From NCBI GenBank assembly GCA_035610835.1, contig CM069459.1, forward strand, positions 30,788,366-30,852,365: a stretch of DNA of 64,000 nucleotides, given 5' to 3'. The stretch comes from Ophiura sarsii. Its lineage: Eukaryota > Echinodermata > Ophiuroidea > Amphilepidida > Ophiuridae. Under the pieces are notes generated by a model. It did not search any database. It was not told where the DNA came from and was given only the letters and a program-made list of their open reading frames with translations. Of this stretch, positions 10,850 to 24,500 are shown piece by piece; the first letter of the stretch is position 1; the number at the start of each line of letters is the position of its first letter. A program made the position numbers and the translations under genes.

Positions 10850-11195
10850 GGTATTGATGCTGTATGTCTGTCCAAGAGCTGGTTTAAGATCTTCCAACGA
10901 CACTAATTCCCACCTTGCTGTACCTTTCAACAAACGTGCTATGGCAGATACTGCTTTCTTGTATATTGGTCCAAGGCTGTGGAATGATCTCCCACTCTCC
11001 ATACACACGGCATGCAGTGTCAAATCAAAACGGAAAATGATATTGACTTCATTTTTTCACACAAAATTAGGATTAAATACATCATTCTTGCAACGTTTAA
11101 AAAGTTTTAAAATTCATTTTGGTTTTGAAAACAAAATGGCTTCTTTCCACTATTGCAGTCTTTTTGACTCACCCTGTATATGTACCGATTAAATT
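10850..11195 (+). pseudogene. LINE reverse-transcriptase C-terminal fragment
   Basis: The plus-strand reading includes LRSSNDTNSHLAVPFNKRAM followed by YIGPRLWNDLPLSIHTACSV. The pattern R-L-W-N-x-L-P-x-S-I is the usual C-terminal end of non-LTR retrotransposon polyproteins. The expected FKKxLKTHLF motif that follows is degraded, and no endonuclease or polymerase domain precedes it. This is a 5'-truncated dead copy, not a host gene. Confidence 0.7.
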
Positions 11196-11296
11196 TAATG
11201 TAGAATAGTGCGATTCGCATTTGTAGTCTGCATGTTAATCATGTATAACCTCTATAATCATGGATTAAGAGATCTCTTGATTCCATGAACATATAT

Positions 11297-12069
11297 TTAA
11301 AGGGGCATTGAGAGATACGTATTATGGGAGAGCGCCCTCAATTTTTCTGGAAATCAGTTTTTTTTGTACCAACGTAATACTTAAGCATAATACTGATTAC
11401 CATATGAAACCGTTTACCTTAATTCGCAGTATATCATGTAATATTTCACAATTTGTTTGATGTAGATCACATCGAAATTAACTTCAGAATACGGCACATG
11501 TGATGCGTTCTATGAAAACCCGCCACATGGTGTCATTTTTCATATTGGCGATATTTATATCATAAGAAAGCTAAAACTGTGCTGATTACAGAACTGCTTC
11601 GATCATTTTTCTACGATCACTATAAAAATAGTTATGAGTGAATGATGATTATGATGTCATAAAAAGCTGCAAAACAAGAAATCATGAAAACAAGTAAAAA
11701 AGATACATAATTCAATAGAATAACATTACAAGGTTGATAATAAAAGTGACTTAAGTAAGTTTTTGAAGGTGAAATTTTTATGAAAGATGATGACACAAAG
11801 TAGTGGAAATGAATTGTCTTTAAAAAAATCTTTAAAAAATAAATAAATAACATTTTATCCATAATCCTTAGTTCACATTTTGCGACATCCGACGGGTTTT
11901 CACAGATCGCATCACATATGAATTCATAAGAATGTCTATCTAGCGCCATCACTTCAACCCATTCCCATGAAAGATTACGTTTCTGGGTTCTATTATACCT
12001 TATCTATTGAAACTTTTAAAAAATAAAAAATAAATCATTTTTATCGGCAATCTCTCGGTGCCCCTTTAA
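11297..12069. mobile_element. TTAA-flanked MITE, GGGGCA family, 773 bases
   Basis: Starts TTAAAGGGGCATTGAGAGAT and ends with the complement of TTAAAGGGGCACCGAGAGAT; TTAA is present at both ends. The left side shares AGCGCCCTCAATT with the element at 54175-54621. No coding capacity; the weak minus-strand reading frame inside is not convincing. Confidence 0.8.
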
Positions 12070-12359
12070 TCATAGGCTATCATAGGCTTACCCTGTAATA
12101 CAGGGTAAGCCTAATATTGATGGCATTAAAGAATTCCAGAATTACATTCCAGTTAAAATGTGTTAATTTATATTATTGTGAAACATTTAACATTTGAATT
12201 AGATTATTATCTTTCATTCATATAGCTTGTCATGCATGCATGCCATTCATGTTACAAAATTTGGATTATAATCAGTTGCGGGAGGGGGAAATCAGCTAAA
12301 CGTTCTTATTTCCATCGCTTCTGTTACATTGAAATGTACATAATACTAATTGTTGCATT

Positions 12360-12560
12360 TGTTTTTATGGTTATCTAGAAAGAGTCAATAAATAGATAGA
12401 TAAACTTGTTCAAATGTGCAAGTTCCATGATTTTATTGTATTAAACCTTTGTTGATATCTATTTGTGTATTGAATTGTTTTATATGTATTCCTTGCTTTC
12501 TTGTACAATGTAATTCAGCCTTCGGGTCGCGATTTTGTGCCAATAAAAAAATAAAATAAA
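12360..12560 (+). mobile_element. LINE 3' end
   Basis: GTAATTCAGCCTTCGGGTCG followed by CGATTTTGTGCCAATAAAAA and an A-rich AATAAA-type tail is typical of 3' ends of Jockey/I-like LINEs. No upstream coding part is visible, so it is a 5'-truncated insertion. Confidence 0.6.
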
Positions 12561-12607
12561 CCGCCCGCCCGCCCCTCCTCTCTGAAAGCTGTGGAGGACA
12601 ACATAAC
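12561..12607. repeat. GC-rich block repeated in inverted orientation at 63443
   Basis: The segment starting CCGCCCGCCCGCCCCTCCTC and ending GAGGACAACATAAC recurs as a near-exact reverse complement at 63443-63488. It directly follows the LINE tail. Confidence 0.8.
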
Positions 12608-13061
12608 AATTTTGTTGGCCTTATTCGATGGAGGATATTGTATTAAAAAAAAGAAAACAAGAATTACCATTTATATTGCAACGTAGACCAAATATAGAGA
12701 TTCTAAACATGCATAATTTGTATCATGTATATTGACGAAAGCAGGTTACTACCCTGCATACGTCACTCATAGGTGCTACCCAGGCTCGCACACAGATCCT
12801 CAATATGTTGGTAGCGTAAGCATCCACTCATGACTTTTGTTTGTGCAGACCTATCGATCGAGATCCGGACCAATACTAAGTTGGGAGTAACGTAACGTGT
12901 CATCCCTAAAAAAGAAACACTGTCAATTATGATTGATTTTATGCATATCTTTTTCCCTGGATAATATTTAAAAAAAATCTTTTGCATTATGTTCTTCTAA
13001 ACATACCCCATCAAATAACATATACTTAAATCACCATTTTGGTTGACCTTTAATGTTTTGC

Positions 13062-13471
13062 TGATAAACTCTTTAAAAAAAAGTTCGGAAACTTGTTTTC
13101 AATCACCAATTTTCCGGATCTCTTTTGTAGCAATCACTTGTTTCAGTGCCCAGCATCTTGCTTGAGAACATGGGAAGGTCACATCTGAATGTGGTAAAAT
13201 TGCCACTATTTTGTGCTCAAAAGAACAACTGTGTCGTCTGAAGTGTTACATTGACTACATTGTAGAGTTATGCTCTATTGACTCTTGAGCACGTTCAGAT
13301 TGTGACTGCCCCATGTTCTTAAGCAAGTTGATGGACACTGAAACAAGTGATTGCTACAAATGAGGTATCATTGGAAAGAGGAACACAGCTTTTCATAGAA
13401 AGGAAACACAATATGAATACATATGAAATATCCGGGAAATTGGTGATTGAAACTTTTTTTGAGGAGTTTAT
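13062..13471. mobile_element. Foldback MITE-like element
   Basis: Ends pair: ATAAACTCTTTAAAAAAAAG on the left with the complement of TATAAACTCCTCAAAAAAAG on the right. The pairing continues through CAATCACCAATTTTCCGGAT / ATCCGGGAAATTGGTGATTG and inner blocks such as AGCAATCACTTGTTTCAGTG. About 410 bases. Confidence 0.75.
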
Positions 13472-13935
13472 AACAGTTGTCCATTGTAAAAATGAAATAA
13501 GGTTATTCTCAATATACCAAGTTAATACTACTCTACTCAGCTACTCAAGAATCCTGTAATCTGGAAACACCTAGTAACTCAATTTGGTGAAAATTGAGTT
13601 GGATCCAAATTTGGATTTAATACTAGGTTTTTCCCCTTCAGTTTATCAAGTTAAAGTGTGTGAAACTCTTCCCTGTCGGCAGTTTTCATCTGGAAGAACC
13701 TGAGTAAGGAAAAACCTAGTCTGGAAAAAATATAAGGTATATGGGTATGTGCTGCTCGCTGCACCCCTGTCAAAATGATTTGACAAAACCCTTCCCCTCG
13801 CTTTCACCAAGGAGTTATCACAATCTAAGTTGCCCCATAATTCAAGAAACCACATACACCAAATGATCCTCCCCACAGACACACAGTTATAGTCTTTGAT
13901 TAAAAAAATATTATATGAAACTTATTAAGTTTCAT

Positions 13936-14285
13936 TTAAAGGTAGATGTTCCGATTTTCAACTTGAAGTTTTCTATTCTACATGAAAGGTCATCCTTAAA
14001 AAAGTTGTGTTCCAAAGTTTGAGTTGCATAGCTCTAATGGTTCTTATTTTAGACGCACAAGATGCTGTGAACTGTACCCATTGAGTAGTACACAAACTAT
14101 ATCGGTGGTTACCACCATTCGCGGTAATTCAACGTTATTTCATCGATTTCTCCGTAATTATACCGATTTAGGCCGTCAAATTTCAGTATGATGAGAAAAA
14201 TACAAGCTTTCATGTGATATGAAAATCTCCGTATGTTTGAAATAATTCTGTGTTACGAAAATGTGATCTGGTCATCTACCTTTAA
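13936..14285 (-). mobile_element. TTAA-flanked MITE, GGTAGATG family, copy 1
   Basis: Bounded by TTAAAGGTAGATG and CATCTACCTTTAA. Its whole length matches, as reverse complement, the copy at 26495-26857, including CGGTAATTCAACGTTATTTC and ATTATACCGAT blocks. About 350 bases, non-coding. Confidence 0.88.
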
Positions 14286-15500
14286 TATTTTGTTCTTCTA
14301 ATTATGTTTAAAAACATTGAAATTAGAACCACAGTCACAGCCTGAGACGTCACAGCCACAGCAGTGGTATTCAATAGCTAGCGCGCTAAGCATCTTCAAT
14401 TTGCTCCTGTAGATAATTCTGGGACACCCTGTAGAAGTGTTGCCAACAATTCTGCCCAAATCAAAAGTGGAAAGTATCCCAAGATATTTATTTGGGACAT
14501 GGTGTGTGAACATTTCAGGCGACGAAAAAATGAAGCCCCTAATTCTACAAGGGCGGATGGACCTGTCAAGTAGGGTCGGTTGGTCGGGCGTTGTTTTTAG
14601 CTTAGACGAATTCGTCTCAGGGTTTTTATGACCTAAAATGACACACAAATCTGCAAAAAACGGGACAATTTTTCGACATATTTTCGGCCAAAAAAATACT
14701 GATTTTACATTATTTGAAGAAACTGTATCTATATATTTATTTTTATTATTGAAAAACGCAAAAAGTGGGGGGTAAAACAGGGGGGGGGGGGGGGGGGGGG
14801 GGGTGTGGGGGCGGTTCCTCGCCCAAGCGGCAAAATTCCATCACAGTAAAAGCTTGTAAATAGCCCAGTTGGGCTTATAGAACCCTCACCCATGCAGTAA
14901 CACTGAATAGGCAAAATAATGTAGACGTATTGCATATTGCTATATCCCACGATTCAATGCGTTCGAACAAATAAAAGCTTTCGATAACAAGGACAAAAGT
15001 AGATAAGTACTTCCTCACCACGAATAGTCAATAATTCCCAATAATTCGGGGCCATCGACAGGCAATAGAAATAACCTATTGGTGACGTTTCATTTAAACA
15101 GGTTTACCCTACTTAGTACACTGGGTGTTTTGCGCCCAAATCATCATGTTGACTTTTCCTCGTTTTTACAGCAGTCTAGTAGTTAGGATATTGTACCGGG
15201 ATAAATTCATCACTACCCGTTGGTCGTAGATAATAGCAACTCTTGTGTTACCTTATCGATTATTCCATTCAAGAGGTATCTAAAGTAAATACTCCATCAT
15301 GGGCCTGTATACGACATACACAGATTGAAAACCATTTTGATACTTCCTAAATACCATTCTCATCTGATGAATATTGTGTCATCAATAGATACTGAAATGG
15401 AATTGGAATCACAATATTTTTAGCAAGGAATTACGTCGACAATTTGATTAAATGATGGATACATGAAATTTGAATCTGTATAATTATCATCATGGTTTAA
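14286..15500. other. No gene recognised; poly-G tract and transposon-end fragment
   Basis: Contains a GATAATTCTGGGACACCCTG segment near 14413-14432 resembling a transposon end and a 24-base G run at 14780-14803. Otherwise low-information AT-rich DNA. Confidence 0.5.
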
Positions 15501-15539
15501 GATTAAATGTGAGAGAGGCCTTGAAATAGGAGAAAGTGA

Positions 15540-15613
15540 ACAACACCGATTACATTTTAACGGAAGATTTATACATCTCTGATTTTAACAACTCTGTTTA
15601 AGACGGCATACTG
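15540..15613 (+). other. Possible non-coding first exon of the tetraspanin gene
   Basis: A clean donor (ACTG then GTAAGT at 15614) ends a stretch without a usable reading frame. A matching acceptor (GACAATTTCGCAG) lies at 17190, just 16 bases before the tetraspanin ATG, so a 5'-UTR exon must exist upstream. This is the nearest strong donor. The 5' limit is arbitrary. Confidence 0.3.
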
Positions 15614-16108
15614 GTAAGTTTACCCAAAGTCACTTATTTAATTGTTATTATAAATTTAATTTGGCATGGATGATTGGCAGGCCTATTAAATCTTATTGTT
15701 TTTATATTCTTAACGATAGGTGCTGCCGTTATAATGAATGGTAAATACATAACAAATACAAAGAACCTCCGTGAAGGATCTCTTATTATAGTGCCCCTTT
15801 AAATAAAAGGCGAATGTCCTGTTAAAATGTGGAACATTTTATAAGTTGATAGGGAGTTCATTTAGTATACCCTACCCTGCCCTAACCACTGCATGTTTCA
15901 ATGGGACTTATAAAGAACGACCCATACACTTTATATACAATTCTAAAACTTACCGTTGAGGGTAAATATGGAGCATTCCTCATGTGATTGTTAATGGTAG
16001 GCCTATAAGGCGCAATACCACTTCTACATTTAATACATATTTACTTATCGGCTGCGGTGCCGGTAGGCTAATTTTGTGTTTGTTTTTGTAAACAGTACCG
16101 TAATTAGA

Positions 16109-16128
16109 GGGGGGGGGGGGGGGGGGGG
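16109..16128 (+). repeat. Poly-G tract, 20 bases
   Basis: Uninterrupted G run in the presumed first intron of the tetraspanin gene. Confidence 0.9.
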
Positions 16129-17206
16129 CATTTCCCCTGCCAGAAGGCTTGCCGCCCCCTCCATGAAATGAATAACTCTATGTATAATTACATTTATAAC
16201 CCCCCACCCATCGTGCACACCAAATTGAAGACTCTATAGTTACGCCACTGAAAGTAAAGTGTACATTAATTCCTTGTTTTTAAAATAATATACATTTAGA
16301 AAATTCCATATGAAGCGTTTTACTTTTGGGGTTGGGTATATTTAATACGTTAGGGTAAATAGTACTAATACTATACTACTGTAAGTTGTAATGAGGGTAA
16401 AGTCGTTCCTCCTTATTTCCCCCTTATTTTTCTTATTTTTCTTATTTTTCTTATTTTATCGGAATTCCGCGTGAAAAGGTTTACATGTAATTCATCTTTT
16501 TTCCTTTTCGTGACACATATGGGTGGTATATCCCAACCACCCTCATGGGCGACAACCGTGACTTACCATAAATTAATATGATTTTTCTTTATTAAAAACA
16601 TAATAATAATGACGTTAATATATCTTCTCTGCGTCTACCTACAATATGTATAATTAAGTGTATAGGGATGAGTCATAAACCAAATTATTCACTCGGCCGT
16701 ATCCTCTGCGGGTTTTCCACAAAGTATGTCGACATATTAATATATCACAAAAGATTTTTTTAAAGGGCATTCCTTCACAACCACTAATCTGCCATAGTTT
16801 CGACGTTTTGACCTGAACTGAAATTTATTTAAAGCTATAACTACTTTTAATACAATGTATTTTAATAGTTTAATGACCATGGCAAATTGATGACTAAAAC
16901 AGTGAGTCCATAGTTTGTCGTGTGTTAAATTGCAATTCAAAGATAGAAGTATTCTTTGAAATAGCAGTAGTAATAGTAATAGTGAGTTTGAGTATATCGG
17001 CTTCTAAGACACGCTTACGCGGCTACCGTCAACGTGTTTAAATATCCATGGTAACTGACCGTCATTTTTGACGACCAATTTGACTATTCTTTCTAAATTC
17101 TTCGTCTGTAATACTGGTGACTTGCCGTGGACTGGTCAACCCTGTTTTAGTGTTACTATAAAAAAGTTGTTTTTGTCGACAATTTCGCAGGTAGAAATTG
17201 AGCAGT

Positions 17207-18539
17207 ATGGCGGCAAATAAACAACACCATCATCAGCGGGATCCGACTTTAGGCGGTCTGCAATGCCTTAGTCATTTCTTCAATTTTATACTTTTGGTAA
17301 GTTGGAAAATAAACTAAATACTATGATTTGTTTGTGCATGTAATAATTATGACAGGCATTTTAGGACACACGAAGTACACTTTGTAAATGTATTCTGGTG
17401 ATGATACTTTATCACAGTATTATAAAACAAAACACAGTATTCGTGTGCTTTCTACTTTAGACACTATAATTATAGACTGTAAAATTATAAAACAATTTTA
17501 AAGGCATATTACCGTGCTATCTACTGAAGATACTTTATTGACGACGACAATAGAATAGTAATAGACATATTTCCATAAACCTTATTAGTGCTATTCTCCG
17601 AACCGATTTTCTAACACTATAACATTTACCAAATTTGAAACACATTAATCGTTCGTTGACAGTAAAAACAATCAAAATAAAACATTTCAAAAAGAAAGGT
17701 TTATTGCTGTACGGAAGGCTTTTATAATTTTTTTTAAAAACATGACTATAATAACAAAATGTTTTATATTTAAAAAAACCCATACTAGTGCTTTATACAT
17801 GTACTATTAAGAACTTTGAAGATCGTAACATAACTTACACGTATGTTTTAAAGCATTTTTGTGCTATATTGCTATATCCTGAAGATAATGCATATGTATA
17901 CGTTTAACAATTATGTTTTACTCAATTTCAAAGACACTGACTGATATCAGCGTTATTTACTGAAGATACAACATTTATACAGACCCAAACAGTTTCAAAA
18001 ACATTGCCAAAATCTACATGTAGGCCTAATGTACTTTGTAGGCTATAACAGACATTACAGACTGTAACACTAAAACATGTGTGCTTGCAATAACTATAAC
18101 TGGTAAACTATCGCATATTGTAAGCATAGTTTTCTAATCATAGTAAAATAAAAGTTGGGTTTACTATTCATACGAAAAAAGTTAAATTAAAACATAGTTT
18201 CCCCCTAATGTGCGTTGCATGATTGATAATAAATAGTCTTAGAAGTTAGAACTAAAACTACTAAACCAATTATTTATAAACTGACGTTAGATGTGTAAAC
18301 AAGTTTTTAATATACATTCAAAACTGAAAATGGAATGGACATACACCAAAATAGATCATGAGCTTATCATACCAGCATTTGGTTGACAGCAGGGCTAGGA
18401 ACATCTTTTAACCATCCGCTTCTCTGCAAGCGGGTTTTCGGATGAGAAATAAATATGTCAACTGCAGTGTTGCGGTTGTGCAAATGATTGAAATGATGCG
18501 TGTTTAGCTTAATGACATTCAGGAGAGTAACTGTAGAAA

Positions 18540-18578
<39 letters not shown>

Positions 18579-21500
18579 GCATTACCATCCTGCCAGAAAG
18601 CTCGACCGATGCCCCCAAATGAAATGACATACATGTTCATGTATATTTATTAACCAAAAATAGTTGGTTATGCCCCCCAGATCACAGGCCTGTCCCCCCA
18701 CATGCCCCCCCCCCCCACCAAAAAAATAATAAATAAATAAAATATATATATATAAATAAAATAAAAATGCGTTAACTATTTTCCTCAGAGGTTTAATAGG
18801 TTTCATTATATCTGTAAATGTAATTTATAAAATTCTATATACAGATTGTTGGAAGTGGAGCTACCGCTCTAGGATTTTGGATCTATTTTACACTGCGCAT
18901 GAATGAAGAAAGACGGAGTACGCTGGATATTGTAGGATTAATGTATTATGTTGTTAATTTATGTCCGATCGCGGAGGGAATCTTCATCGTGATCGTCGTT
19001 TTATTCGGGATTATTGCAATATGTACAATGCACAGATGTTCACTTATATGGGTAAGTATTATTATATTTATAAAATGTTGCTTTTCCTATCTCTGATTTA
19101 TTTATCTAAACGAATCCCAAAAGACAATTCAAAAAGACCCAACCTACCAGCGACTTTTGACCAAGACTACGACATAGAGGGTAAGCCAAATATGTTTTCT
19201 TTGTAACACTATATTTGGTTTTGAATATGCAGGCCTAATATTTCTTTGGCGCTTTCGCTAAAAAAGTGCCCGTTCTTCCTGACTCACCCTGTACACCAAC
19301 ACCTTCTTCCCTTATTGGACGACCACTCACTGCTGGTACAATACCCCTCACCCGAACCTGGACACCGTTAACCACCACAACTCATTCAAAACCATGCTCC
19401 GGATTCATTGAAAATCATCTTAAGTCATGGTAAATCGTCGTTCGGGATGATACATTTATACCTTTATACTTAAAGTTTACTTATAATTATTATTATAAAT
19501 GTGTTATCCTGAATGACGATTTAACCATATGATGATTTTCAGTTTTAACATTTGAAAAATTTGATTCAGGACAATACATTTTAGGCTTAAATTTGATTTG
19601 ATTTACTTGTTTTTGTGGGCTGGGATATGGAGGGGAAACAAGTAAAGCACATCTCAAGAATGGAGTAATCGTTTGCAATAATTGGATCCGTCCTTGGTGA
19701 ACCTTGCTGGTACGGTTGGATATTTTCGGCCTTTTCAGCGTTTGCAAACAGCATGAGAGTCTTTAGTCTTATTTCCCCAAACAGCTTTATAGAACAGTTG
19801 AACACGGATATTAAGGACGGGTTGCAGTCAAATTAAAAGTTACGTTTTCGACAAAATATGGGCAAAATATTGTCTTCCAGGAACTCCAGCGTTCACCATC
19901 TTGGCTATGAGCTTAAAACGTTGCAAGTTGAAGTATCCTAATAATATACTGGTATAGGCCTACATTATTCTCGTTTTTGACGGGGCTGAAGTTACAATGT
20001 AATAAGTATCAAAGACTACATCAACATACGTTTCTCGGAATGAGCATGGGAACAAGTCACATTAAGTCAGGGTCTAATTAAGAGTACACTATTATGTATC
20101 TTTGGATATGTCAGACATAATTGTAATATCTTATACAATGTATAACATAATGAAATTAACCTGTTGTTGCTGTATCCTTCTTTTTCATTACAGTATTTTA
20201 GTTTTGTAGTCATTGCCTGTGTCGTGTCGTTGATGTTAACAGTTATGACGTTCATAGTATTCTTTAGAGTAAGTGTTTTAAAATCCAACTGTTAATATCC
20301 GTACCGTTCCTCATAGTCATCAGGGCTTGGCAACAACACTATACATTTGCACCTACGAGCGACCGAGGATCATTCAATAAGTTCTTCCTCCTACCTCATA
20401 ACCTTGCTATTATATAAGCCAGTTTTATGAAATATCACACAATCGTAGCATCTTGGCTTCAAATTCATAGTATATCGGTTTTAGTAATGGTTGTACTTTT
20501 TTGGAGATGCAGTGAAAACCAAACGTCCATTAGGGTGTGACGGAAACTGATAAAAAACAGCAAAATATCTCCAAGTGCTTTTCAATAGGCCCATTCTAAA
20601 AGATAAAACGGACCTATCGGTCAATTAAAACCGTAGGCTAAATTTCAGATAGGCTATCTTTTAACAGACTATTAACAATAAAAGTGACTGATACATTGGA
20701 ACGATATGCCCTCTAAATAACTAGAACCAGATCAGGTCAGCCATTAAGAGATCTTCAATATACAGGACTAAATGGAGGGATTCCAAGAGACGATTTTCTC
20801 CCATTGACTACCTGATTGACTATTTTATAAATTGCATATAAAGAAAACTCATACAGTGACTACATATCATATTTGATATGTTGAAGATTTGACGTACAAG
20901 GCATCACTATGGCTTGACTTGTAACAACAAACATTTGACTGAATATAGCAGCATTCCATGCACGATATCACGATAGGCTTTACAGTGTTCAAATTTATGG
21001 CCAGTCCGTTATACAAACCTAATAATGATGTACGATAGACAAGTGACTATTTTTTTGTACAGAATTTAGATAGCCAGCATTTCGCGCGGACAACGCAAAA
21101 TAATTTTAAGCAGGCGAAAACTTGTTCATGTTCATTCATGGTTATAATGGTAATCCATTGATCTTCGAGATCCAGTTTATCATGTTTATTATCTTTTACG
21201 GTTTCATATTCATAAATTTATCCCCAGTTACCTACAACAATACATGACGGATTACACGATATTGTGCAGAATGAATACGGATTGTTTGGTAAAGAATTCT
21301 CAACTCAGCTGATGAACAATGTACAGAAATCGGTAGGTACATTTGATTTACATCCATTCAAAACATGTTTCTGATCAAGTACCAGGTTCATTTTGCCAGT
21401 TTATACCAAATATCCCAAATCTGTAAATCATTACAAAATCTGAAATCAATCATTTATTGACAAAATATCTGTGCCATAATTAGAAATAAAATACCTCTTT

Positions 21501-24500
21501 CGAATTATAAAAAGTAGATATTTCTGAATAATATCGGTAACGGTAATGCATCAGCAAGACACAACACCGGTTCAACATCGGTTCAACGTCGAAAGGGCAG
21601 TGGTAAAAATAAAGCATAGGCCTAAGATCGGTAGAACGTTGGTTGAATTTTGGATTTGAAAATTGGAATGCATTGCCGATTTGTTAGGACGCCTCCCCTT
21701 ACACTTTCCACGCGGCAGGCAGCTGCAGACGACATTCCAAAATTTCACAAAATGTTTCAAAAATGTCAAAATTACTGTATTTCATTACCATATTTGGAAT
21801 CACCATGAGAAATTCATTGAAATAAGTACAAACATGCCTAGTGTTTGGTCAGTAATCTTTGAGATAGACTTTGAAAATTATGAAAGGTTCCTGAAAAATC
21901 TGTTTTGTGTATGGTAAAAATAATAGCCGCGTGGAAAGCGTTAAGTATTGGCTCCCGAGTTCTCATGATTACGTACGATGAGTTCCACTTACTAAAGTGT
22001 AACAATGTATACGTCGGTTTTATTACTTACAGTTCAGTTGTTGCGGCAGCAAATCTCACGACGAGTGGCTTTCCAGTGAATGGTATAAAGCACAACGGCT
22101 AGGTCATTTCAACTCGCTAGATGCTCCCATCCATCCTGAATCGTGTTGCGTCATGGCGTCAGAAGATATACCGGCGAATGTGACCGAATGTGTTCATATC
22201 AACTCACAATTTCCAAATCAATTCATTAATACACAAGTAAGTGTCATTACTAGTTCATTATGTTCCCATTCCCTTAACACTTTTGAGGCTGTTATTTGAC
22301 ATTTCGTCGGTAATAAATCATCTCACATTTTGTCAACTATATGGTGCACTTTCCAGGTCATGAATGTTATAATATTCCCTCAGGGCATCATTATGTCCTA
22401 TGCAGTCTTGAAAGTGGACCACATAGTGGGCAATGGACACATTCTTAGATGATTTGTTACCGGCGAAATGTCAAATCACAGGTCCAAAAGTGTTAACATA
22501 ATGTTACCGATCGGCAGACTAGTCACGTATACCTGAATTGTTAACATTACAAATCTACAATGCCCTGAAGAGCAAAAGTTGAAGATTCAATTTTAATGCA
22601 CTTTAAAATACCACGCTTAGCAGCTAACACTAAGGATTTTGCTTGGTAAATTGAACCTTACAAATCAGATTTTTTTTCTTGTAGCAAAAATGCTTAAAGA
22701 CATAGGTCCACTTTAAGACCAGTTCACCATGGGTGAACTACAATCTTGGAAAAAAAGTCCTTGGAACGCTTTACACGTTTTGATCATTATGTGCAAAATT
22801 TGTTTGCTGATCTTTAAATATTGTTTATTTTGTTAAATTGTGAATAGGATATTTTAGACAAACATTTTCCCTTCCCCACACCCCATCGATCAATGTTGGG
22901 ACACATTGAACAACTGCTGAACACATTAAAACATTCCTCAACATTGCACGATGGGAAAGGGGGTGATAGTTTACCGTTATTAACGAGTGAGCGTTCCAAT
23001 ACTTTTTTCCAGGATTGTAGCTTACACTTGTTTATTTGGTGAACGATGAAATAGAGTTAAGATGGAAACTTAAACTTGAGATATGCCCAAATAATCTTGG
23101 TAAGAGTGGACCTACAGGATTTTAAAATGTTTTTGCTCATGACGCTACTTTCGTTGAAAGACAGCCTCATTTATAAGGTTGCTAACATCTTTCGTATCTG
23201 ATATCTAGGTGCCCCTGATCCAAAAAATGCTTTCATCATGTTCAATTAAAAACGTTATACATATTCTGCATAATATGTAGGGCCATAACGTGACTATCTT
23301 CGGCAGGGAGAGCATCCTGGTCTATCCCTACCTGGTCTATAAAAGGTCGATTACAATTTTTTTTTTCATTTTATTTTTTAAAAATCTGCTATGACAAACA
23401 AAGATTACAATATAGGTAACAATTCATTAAAATAGTCCACATAATGAGTGTGTATAACACCTCCCTGGTAAAACTGATATAGTAACATCAAGAAGTAAAC
23501 TAGATATTGCAAACCAACACTGGCAATCGTACATGAATACAGGATACTATACTTAATCACACAATACATTTCAAATACCAAGGCAATTGTACAAATAGCA
23601 TGTGAAAGACTTCCAATTTTGTGTAAATAGGCTATTCTTTAAAGATTTTTTTCAACATGTGTTTTTCTGTGTTATGGTACTCAATTATATCATGTTGGAT
23701 ATTTTGAAAAGACGGGTTGATTAAAAATAACGATTTATATATATATAACTATTTACCATTGGGTCTATCGCTTATGGTCATATAATATTATAAAGCTTGT
23801 ATGCCTTGTTATCTTTATGACTTCTGAAGATTATGACAATGTTATATTTGTTTCCATTGACAGCCATGTGGGGAGCAGATCCATGATTGGTTGCATTGGA
23901 ATACGTTGTTTATGGGCTTTGCAGGAATCGCAGTATTTCTGGCTACAGTAAGTGTACATATAAATATATACCAACATATTTGTAATGAGGAACACATTTA
24001 ATAGAAGCAATTCCAAAAATATGATGCAAACTCATTTTGGTTTTACATACATAGAACTATCTTTAGGTCTTGCTATGTTTAAAAATAATCGTAAGAGTTT
24101 TAACTGAGGTGTTCTCCATTAGTACCTTGAGAAAGGGTTCATTTAAGGACTGAATAAGTTCGTTACAGAACTGAAAATGGTCTGCTTCACATTTGATGAA
24201 CCGTCTCTTTTTTGTCTTAAGAGGACTTTATGGGTTCTATTGAGAGGATAACTGAAGACCCCATTTACTGTAAGTCAGTTAGCATGGTTAGTGTAGTTGG
24301 TAATTGCAGGGGCAACATTTATGATTGATACCCAAGCGAAAGTTGAAGAAAAGGACAAGAAAATCGAAAGAGTGAAGAAACAATTCCTACATTTTAGTAG
24401 ACGAAAGCAAATGGATTCATCATATCATATAACAGGAGCATGTTCAAACTTCAATGGTAGTGATTCAATTGTCTTTTCCATGATGATGATTGTAGAGAGT

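Noticed and set aside
10848..11192. 114-codon plus-strand frame as a host gene
   Set aside because: It carries the RLWNDLP signature of LINE C-termini and has no other support.
14298..14648. 116-codon minus-strand frame
   Set aside because: Overlaps a GGGACACCCTG transposon end and matches no family that I recognise.
18367..18806. Proline-rich and glycine-rich minus-strand frames near the poly-G tract
   Set aside because: Created by the 36-base G run; no biological support.
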